This document shows, one piece after another, positions 57,751 to 64,000 of a stretch of 64,000 nt of DNA. The DNA lies in contig JASANC010000822.1 of the NCBI GenBank assembly GCA_030248135.1, forward strand, positions 52,716 through 116,715, read 5' to 3'. The notes beneath the pieces are model-generated. The model did no database searches and was not told the DNA's origin. It saw only the letters and a program-made list of their open reading frames with translations. Numbering within the stretch: position 1 is the stretch's first letter; every line of letters starts with the position of its first letter. Position numbers and translations under genes: made by a program. Source of the stretch: Theristus sp. LFF4_11 (lineage: Eukaryota > Nematoda > Chromadorea > Monhysterida > Xyalidae).

Positions 57751-60700
57751 CTATTTGGCTAATAAGCGTGCCACGATGACGGGAAGCAGTTGGACAATAA
57801 ACACTACTCCCAACAACACTAGTATAGCTGTCACAATGGTCGTGCCCCAGTGTTGCCAGAACGTCGCTGCAATATTGCCAAAGTCGATTGTCGAAAACGA
57901 TCTGACATCAGCAATGACGTGACCGATTTTTCCCATTCGACCTTTCTGGACATACGACAACTTGCCCTCGATGGTGAACGACGTTTCTGAATTTCCGCAA
58001 TTAACGGTGCAGTCTTCGTTGACATGTCCCGAAGTCAGGTGGACGCGATGTAGACTCGTTCGACCGTTTGGTTCGCAGGGAACAACGATGCGGAAAGATT
58101 GGCACTTTACATGTGCCATTGTTGCAGTTCGATCTGTTTCACAAGTTAGCTGTATTTTAGCTCCGGTACGGCAGCTGAAACAGCCCGTTATTCCGTGTAC
58201 TTGCACTGTGCAAACGTTTTCTTCTTTTTTCTTCTTCAGCTTCAGGTCTTGCATTGAGATTTGAAGATCACAGGTTAGGGACTGTTCGAATTCAGCCACT
58301 ACGGAACCTCCGTCTTCAGAGACCAAGAGATCCATTCCTGCACCTTTCATCGGCAGCGTGTGTTCTTCTTGGAGAAATAACTCTTCGAGAGTCAAATCAT
58401 TGCAATAGCAGCTAGCACGGGAACTCCTTGCTTCACAGCGGCAAATGTCGATAGACATGTAACAATCCATTGTTTTCGCTTGGGATTTTGATGCGCACTG
58501 TACTTGTCCAAGTTGTCCCGCTACTGGTTGGCCACTGCCGCTCGTTTTTTCTACGAGTGCAACACGACCTTGGTTGTCGGTTACGAAAGATGAATACAGA
58601 ATGGGTGTTGGAGCTTGGCTGATTGATGCGATGGTGAACGTTATTGATTTCCACTGTTGAGGAACAGCCGGAGTCAAACTCAGTTGGTGAGTTTCCTTGT
58701 TGCCGTTGTGGAGCATTGTGACTTGAATTTGTATCACATATTCCCACTGCACGCAATCAAAGACTTCGAACACCGTGTCGCTGGTGGGCGTTGCGTAGTA
58801 ACGGTAGTACAAACATCCGCTGGTGCAATAGAAGCAGCCATGGCCAGTACATCCTGCCGAATCTTCACAGAACGTAAAACCGGGAAAGTTTGCGGTGTCC
58901 TTGATTTCTTCGACGACGCTGTTCGGTTTTATTCCGATGCATTTTTTATCGACGCAGGATCCGCTACCGCTGCAACGTTTCGCACTAGCTGTTTTCATCT
59001 TGTAAGACCTTGTGTAAAATTTGCTCCGTTTTTTGCACAGGAGGTCTATTTTCTCCGTTTCCACTAACAGTGTGCCCATTGTTTCGCCGTTTTCGTTCTG
59101 GATCAGAAGACATGTTGTTTGAAATGCCGGAGGGACGATAAGCCGCGTTGCTTCTTGAAACCGACATGATATAGTCTCTGCGTCACCTCCCGCCGACACA
59201 CAGTAGCTCTGCTTTGCGGTTAGCGTCACTGTGTCGTAGCAGCCAAGGGTGACGGACGAAAAGACGAACGTTATTGCGACTATCGACAACAGGATCTTCG
59301 AATATCCCGAAGACACTTGATACTGTTGACTAGTCGAGGTGCTCCTTTGTCCGGTGTTCTGTAATTTTTCATTCATCTTGTAGCTTGGCGACTCCGCATG
59401 TTTGACTGTTTTGCAGTCAGATTCTTCCATTTCAGTTTTGTTCATAGTATTCAATTCGATTTCTTCTGTTGAATTGTTTTTGTTGGCTTGATTTTGCATT
59501 TTTCGTTTGACGCAGATGAAGATCAGACGCCCAACGAGTCCAATGAGTGACAGCACGATGAAGATTACAAGTCCAATGGCACCGATGAAGCTGCGAGGAA
59601 AACAATGTGAATTGTTGATACACGACAGGCAAAACCAGCAGTCGATCGTTTCGCAGAATGACTGAGGAAGACACGTCACTTTTACAGTCTTGACTGTTTG
59701 ACCATTCTTCCACCATTTGATTGACACTTCTTGTTCGTGCATCGTCAATTCCGGTGCGAAGTACACCAGTTCTTTCAATTTCGGAGACTGAATGCGATAG
59801 CAGGCTATGTCTGCGCAAATTTCTGCGAACGACATATTGTCCGATTTGACTTCGATTCCACCAGTTATGCATCGAGCTCTGCATGAGTCAGTTATCGGTG
59901 ATGGTTCGATTCGTTTTTCCGGATAGTAGGACCTTGTAACATGCGCCCAAGCTTTGATGGGTACTTCATCGCCGTCATCGTTGACGAAGAACGCAGATTT
60001 TGTTCGTTCCAGAAAACACAGTTGTTCCTGGTTGTTCGAACAAGTTTCATTCTTGCAGTCACTTGGAAAACTACGAATGTCGCCATTTTTTCCAACGCAG
60101 GTTGTAGTCGGTCTCTCGTGATCAGAGATCCTTATGTGGAGTGAGTCGACCAAGTGCTGTTCATCATTCGATAACTCGATCAGCCCGAAATGTCCTTGTG
60201 TCAGGTTCTGATCGCAGCTATTGTTTCGATGCACAGAGCATATTTTTGGAGCAGCTCCATTCAGGATCTGTTGTTGCTGAATTGAAACATTGAAGGGTTC
60301 GTGATGTTCGTTCGGAATACAGTCTTGCGCCCACTCTGGACAATCGCATTTGGGTCCGCAAAACCCTTGTCCAGTGAGTTCTCCGAATGTGCATCTGACT
60401 TTCTTTGAGCACAAACTGTTATTCGGTAGTTGTTGAACTACCGTTCCTTCTTGAACACATTTGTCCGAGTACACCACTGAGTACCCCATGTCCTGATAGC
60501 GTGGAACGTTCGTACATTGGATCGCGTATCCACCGTGCCACATCAACAGGATGTTCATTACCAGTGCACAAGCTTTGACAAATTCACCAAATCGAAGTTT
60601 CTTGGTTTTCAATCGTTCGCTTCGACGTGGTTCTTGTGACTCCGGTGCGACTTGCTTCGGTTGTTGATCTGTTGGAGGCTGCTCTGTCTGCTCCGGTTCA

Positions 60701-63700
60701 ATATTCGTTGTTTCGATTGGATATAGATGGTTGACGGGCCGTTGGATTGTTCGTTTGTTCGGCATCTGCACTTCGCACGACCGAATCATTCCATCGACGC
60801 CGCGATTTACTTTCGTTATTCGACCAACTTTCCAGGCGCCCCTCGGAATCAAGTCTTCTTTGACGATCACCACGTGACCAACAGCTGGCGTCATTTCCGA
60901 TACAATTCTGGATTGTTTGTGGCCCATCTGTGTTCGTTCGCGGAGAGTCTGTAAATACATCGTTGACCACACTTTCCACAGATTTTGAGTCACTTCTTGA
61001 CTTTTCTTCCAGTAATTGATCAGTTTTTTCGTCGCCGTTTCTTGTGGAGTCCAGTCATCGTCTTCTTCTCCAAGAGAAATAGTGCCGTTTCTGTTGACCC
61101 CAATGAAGTCAGATGGTGTTAGAATTTGCCAAGATTCCGAGTCCTCGACGAGTGGCATAAGCGGCCGAGAGTTGACTACTGCTTCGGTTTCGGTTAGAAC
61201 CGTCTGGAATTCATCCAATTGCAACAGCCTTCGATTGACTGCGGCTTTCAAACTTTGTTTTACCGTGCCAACTAGTCTTTCGTAATGCCCTCCTTGCCAA
61301 GGAGCAAAGGCAGGTATTAGTTTCCATTCGATTCCTGTGTTGGCACAATAGTTGATTAGTTCGTCGTCCGTTTGAATGGTCTGCCAGCATGCATCCATGG
61401 CCTTTTTCGTCAGGACCAGCTGTCCTCCGTTGTCGGATTGGATCAAGGCTGGTTTGCCTCGACGGCTAATAAATCGTCGAATGGCGTTGAGCGTTGATTT
61501 CGCTGTCATGTCTTCCACAACCTCCAGGTGAATTGCTCTGGTGGTCATGCAAGCGAACAGTGTTGCCCATACTTTCTTCACTGTTGTTGAGTTGCCATGG
61601 TTCGTTTTGATATTGAACGGTCCGAAAAAATCCATTCCGATATTTTCGAAACATTTGCTTTTAGTGATACGTTCTGTTGGTAGTTGAGGCATTTGTGGCA
61701 GTGAGTAAGGGCCACCCTTCAGACGACGACATTGATGGCAAGCCTTCAAGACTTTACTTACTTGTTGTGTTCCGCTGGGCACCCAGTATCTCGAGCGGAG
61801 AGCTACTAATGTTTGTTGAGTGCCAGCATGATTGGAGATTTCGTGTGCCCGTTGAATCGCCAACCTTGTGTACGGGTGATTTTTCGGCAGCAGAATCGGA
61901 ACTTTCGCCGGGTAATTCAAGGCTGAGTTGCCCAACCTGCCTTGCACACGGATGAGACCGTGGTCGTCTTTGACCAGGCCCATTTGCTTTATTTTTTCGC
62001 AGTTGATATTGTGCATCGAGTCACCAATTTCTGTTCGTTGAACATAATAGTCCAAGAAGCTCTGAGCGTTCTTCATTTCGACTGCTCTGATGAGAAGCTT
62101 CTTTGAATCATTCAGTGTGATTGATGACTCACAGCTTTTGCTGAACGCTGATAAAATTGTCGATTTGCGCTGACTTTCTTGAGATAACGTTTTCATGGCT
62201 AGTTTTCGAACAAATCGCAGTACCAACGCAGTTGTTCGAATCAGTTTCAGCAGACTGGAATAGCGGCCGAAATCGACGAGTCGATTATTATTCTGCTCTT
62301 CGGCTTGTATTGGGTTCAGCTGCAGTTCAATAGCTGGTTGCGTTTTCTTTTCTTCAGCAGCCACCTCCTGTAGCAGTTCTGGTGTCGATTCTGGCATGTT
62401 CCAATGCGGCCATGTTTCTTCTGAATTCTTCAGAAATTTCGCACCTGTCCACCAGGTGTGAGACAAGTCGGTTAATTTTTCAGCTGGAAACAATCGTGTA
62501 GCAACATCGACAGGATTCTCGCTTGTTTTGATGTATCGAAACGTTGCGTTGCAAGTTCGAATCCGTTTCACCCGATTTTCGACATAAATGCTCAAGGCCT
62601 TCTTTGAACGCAGCCAACTGAGGGCTACTTGCGAATCCGACCAGATGAATGTTTTGCATTGGTCAGGCACTTTCAGATGTCGTCGGACAAATTCGACTGC
62701 TTCCACACCGAGCACAAGGGCTTTCAATTCCAGCCTTGGTATTGTTGCTTGTTTTTGAGTGGGTGCCAGTTGGTTTTTGGCCAAAATCAGATTGCTCTTG
62801 TAACCGTTTTCTGTCGGTACACGCAAGTAAACTGAAGCAGCACTCACTGTTGCAGAGGCGTCGACGAATGCATGGATTTGAGCGTTGCTGTCAATGGTTC
62901 CAACGAATCTTGGAAAGGAGATTTCGTTTAGTTTCTCAAGTTCGTGTTGAATTTCTTGCCATTGATCGCATAGATCCTTTGGTAACGCTGTATCCCAGTC
63001 AAACCCCTGCTTCCATAACGACTGTACGAACAACTTGGACCTCACAGTTACAGGAGTCGCCAGTCCAAGTGGTTCGAACAATGAAGCTTGAATTCGCATC
63101 ACAGACCGTTTCGTTACTTCGTTTGTGGATGGAGTCCGTTTGATGGGCACGAAACCCATTTTGTCCGTGTTCGTGCACCATGGCACTCCAAGCACTTTGA
63201 TTTTCGATTCTGATGTTTGATCTGTTTTCGGAATCATTTGTTTGAACTTTTCGGAATTGGCGGCAAATTGTCGAAGGTTCATCGACCAGCGATTGAATAG
63301 TTTCTTGGTGTAGTCGTGGAACTTCAATGCCTCCTCTTCCGTTGTCGCACCATACACCAGATTATCCACATACATTGCTTCGGAGATTTCCTTAGCAACC
63401 GGATTCTCTTCTTGTTGTAGCAAATGATGCAACGTTTTGTTCAACAAGAACGGTGACGCTTTCACTCCAAATACAACACGAGCAAATCGAAGCAGTCGGA
63501 TGTTCCCGTTGATGTCGAGCGGTCTCGACGAATCTTTGTACCATATGAACCTGGTACAGTCACGGTCGGATCGTTTTAGTGATATCTGCAAAAATGCTTT
63601 TTCAATGTCACTGACGACGCCGATCTTGAATGTTCGGAATCGCAATAGCAATCCGAGAAGGTCCGGAAGCATGTTAGGACCTGCCACCATGCAATCGTTC

Positions 63701-64000
63701 AACGACGCTCCTTTTTCTGGCGTGGCAGCAGAAGCATCGCAAACAACACGGTGTTTCGTTGTTTCTTTTTCCATCGTTGTTACACAATGGTGCGATAAAT
63801 AATGCACCAGACCGTCCGGTTGATCTGGAACATCTTCCAGGACTCCTTTTTCGAGTTGTCCTTCAACGATTTTGGTATACTGTTTCAGCATTTCCGGGTC
63901 TTTGGAAAACCGTACTGCTTGTTGTTTGAAGCGACGTATTGCCAAACCGAAGTTGTCGTGTAAGTCCGGTTTTTCGTCGATCCACGGCCATCCGACTTCT
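57751..64000 (-). CDS. BEL/Pao endogenous retrovirus Pol-Env polyprotein (5' end outside window)
   Basis: One frame stays open from the window edge to the stop at 57,751 (about 2,083 aa; the annotated first residue at 63,945 is a TTG inside the frame, not a start). In order (numbering from 63,945): RT, residues about 1-330, with YVDN at 192-195; RNase H, about 355-470 (FVDASA); integrase zinc region about 695-740 and catalytic Asp772, Asp838, Glu889; a DUF5641-like tail to about 1080. Env follows without a stop: signal-like segment near 1125-1143, Cys-rich ectodomain, membrane span 1452-1482, then a second hydrophobic segment 1551-1568, a second Cys-rich ectodomain resembling the phlebovirus Gc (G2) fusion protein, and a final membrane span 2035-2060. 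Gag and protease lie outside the window. There are no frameshifts or stops in this copy. Nematode Tas/Cer elements with phlebovirus-like Env are the known relatives. Confidence 0.95.
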   Translation of the reverse strand, partial: EVGWPWIDEKPDLHDNFGLAIRRFKQQAVRFSKDPEMLKQYTKIVEGQLEKGVLEDVPDQPDGLVHYLSHHCVTTMEKETTKHRVVCDASAATPEKGASLNDCMVAGPNMLPDLLGLLLRFRTFKIGVVSDIEKAFLQISLKRSDRDCTRFIWYKDSSRPLDINGNIRLLRFARVVFGVKASPFLLNKTLHHLLQQEENPVAKEISEAMYVDNLVYGATTEEEALKFHDYTKKLFNRWSMNLRQFAANSEKFKQMIPKTDQTSESKIKVLGVPWCTNTDKMGFVPIKRTPSTNEVTKRSVMRIQASLFEPLGLATPVTVRSKLFVQSLWKQGFDWDTALPKDLCDQWQEIQHELEKLNEISFPRFVGTIDSNAQIHAFVDASATVSAASVYLRVPTENGYKSNLILAKNQLAPTQKQATIPRLELKALVLGVEAVEFVRRHLKVPDQCKTFIWSDSQVALSWLRSKKALSIYVENRVKRIRTCNATFRYIKTSENPVDVATRLFPAEKLTDLSHTWWTGAKFLKNSEETWPHWNMPESTPELLQEVAAEEKKTQPAIELQLNPIQAEEQNNNRLVDFGRYSSLLKLIRTTALVLRFVRKLAMKTLSQESQRKSTILSAFSKSCESSITLNDSKKLLIRAVEMKNAQSFLDYYVQRTEIGDSMHNINCEKIKQMGLVKDDHGLIRVQGRLGNSALNYPAKVPILLPKNHPYTRLAIQRAHEISNHAGTQQTLVALRSRYWVPSGTQQVSKVLKACHQCRRLKGGPYSLPQMPQLPTERITKSKCFENIGMDFFGPFNIKTNHGNSTTVKKVWATLFACMTTRAIHLEVVEDMTAKSTLNAIRRFISRRGKPALIQSDNGGQLVLTKKAMDACWQTIQTDDELINYCANTGIEWKLIPAFAPWQGGHYERLVGTVKQSLKAAVNRRLLQLDEFQTVLTETEAVVNSRPLMPLVEDSESWQILTPSDFIGVNRNGTISLGEEDDDWTPQETATKKLINYWKKSQEVTQNLWKVWSTMYLQTLRERTQMGHKQSRIVSEMTPAVGHVVIVKEDLIPRGAWKVGRITKVNRGVDGMIRSCEVQMPNKRTIQRPVNHLYPIETTNIEPEQTEQPPTDQQPKQVAPESQEPRRSERLKTKKLRFGEFVKACALVMNILLMWHGGYAIQCTNVPRYQDMGYSVVYSDKCVQEGTVVQQLPNNSLCSKKVRCTFGELTGQGFCGPKCDCPEWAQDCIPNEHHEPFNVSIQQQQILNGAAPKICSVHRNNSCDQNLTQGHFGLIELSNDEQHLVDSLHIRISDHERPTTTCVGKNGDIRSFPSDCKNETCSNNQEQLCFLERTKSAFFVNDDGDEVPIKAWAHVTRSYYPEKRIEPSPITDSCRARCITGGIEVKSDNMSFAEICADIACYRIQSPKLKELVYFAPELTMHEQEVSIKWWKNGQTVKTVKVTCLPQSFCETIDCWFCLSCINNSHCFPRSFIGAIGLVIFIVLSLIGLVGRLIFICVKRKMQNQANKNNSTEEIELNTMNKTEMEESDCKTVKHAESPSYKMNEKLQNTGQRSTSTSQQYQVSSGYSKILLSIVAITFVFSSVTLGCYDTVTLTAKQSYCVSAGGDAETISCRFQEATRLIVPPAFQTTCLLIQNENGETMGTLLVETEKIDLLCKKRSKFYTRSYKMKTASAKRCSGSGSCVDKKCIGIKPNSVVEEIKDTANFPGFTFCEDSAGCTGHGCFYCTSGCLYYRYYATPTSDTVFEVFDCVQWEYVIQIQVTMLHNGNKETHQLSLTPAVPQQWKSITFTIASISQAPTPILYSSFVTDNQGRVALVEKTSGSGQPVAGQLGQVQCASKSQAKTMDCYMSIDICRCEARSSRASCYCNDLTLEELFLQEEHTLPMKGAGMDLLVSEDGGSVVAEFEQSLTCDLQISMQDLKLKKKKEENVCTVQVHGITGCFSCRTGAKIQLTCETDRTATMAHVKCQSFRIVVPCEPNGRTSLHRVHLTSGHVNEDCTVNCGNSETSFTIEGKLSYVQKGRMGKIGHVIADVRSFSTIDFGNIAATFWQHWGTTIVTAILVLLGVVFIVQLLPVIVARLLAK

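Noticed and set aside
63945..63945. Start codon for the Pol-Env polyprotein
   Set aside because: The residue is encoded by TTG and the frame is open to the window edge with Pol-like sequence, so the true start lies outside.

Overview
This is a eukaryotic window, most likely nematode. Every gene I could resolve lies on the minus strand and is cut by many short introns whose acceptors repeatedly read TTTTCAG or TTTGCAG. The closest gene architectures are nematode/ecdysozoan ones, and the large retroelement at the right end has the BEL/Pao plus phlebovirus-like envelope layout known from nematode Tas/Cer elements. Three introns appear to use GC-AG ends, a feature reported as frequent in cyst nematodes, so a tylenchid such as Globodera or Heterodera is a reasonable guess, but the species is not proven by the sequence.

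Layout from left to right. 1-7,060: gene-poor, with a small TA-flanked MITE (1,666), a 2.9 kb foldback element made of 378-bp tandem units (about 3,465-6,346), and one copy of a three-copy MITE family. 7,290-8,554: an omega-class glutathione S-transferase (6 exons, 255 aa). 8,982-16,920: an ACAD10-type fusion enzyme (HAD hydrolase, APH-type kinase and acyl-CoA dehydrogenase; 19 exons, 1,033 aa). 17,636-32,395: a polypeptide GalNAc-transferase (12 coding exons in the main form). Its ricin-type lectin domain can be built from three alternative alpha-repeat exons and two alternative last exons. 33,275-37,704: AT/G-rich repeats, a hAT-like MITE with a perfect 8-bp target duplication, and a TA-flanked foldback element. 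37,689-39,142: a small, unrecognised, probable single-pass membrane protein gene with a tRNA-derived SINE in an intron. 40,327-about 47,193: a TRPC channel gene with two interchangeable pore-S6 exons. 47,200-55,850: about 8.6 kb without a convincing gene but with several inverted-repeat elements. 55,851-64,000: most of a BEL/Pao endogenous retrovirus-like element: 3' LTR, a separate SGNH/GDSL hydrolase-like ORF, and an uninterrupted Pol-Env frame that runs off the window edge.

In each host gene the exon chain I assembled keeps a single reading frame from first to last exon, with matching phases at every junction; only the TRPC first exon and the last exon of the small membrane gene are uncertain. 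The host genes have unrelated roles: redox/detoxification, fatty-acyl oxidation, O-glycosylation and cation entry. The GSTO and ACAD10 genes are only 427 bp apart in the same orientation and could be co-transcribed.

The most interesting signals are: (1) the TRPC mutually exclusive exons, both exactly 196 nt, so that using both or neither breaks the frame, and which exchange an acidic for a neutral residue in the pore loop; (2) the GalNAc-transferase lectin-domain exon cassette; and (3) the retroviral element with Gn/Gc-like Env fused to Pol plus an extra SGNH hydrolase-like ORF between env and the 3' LTR.
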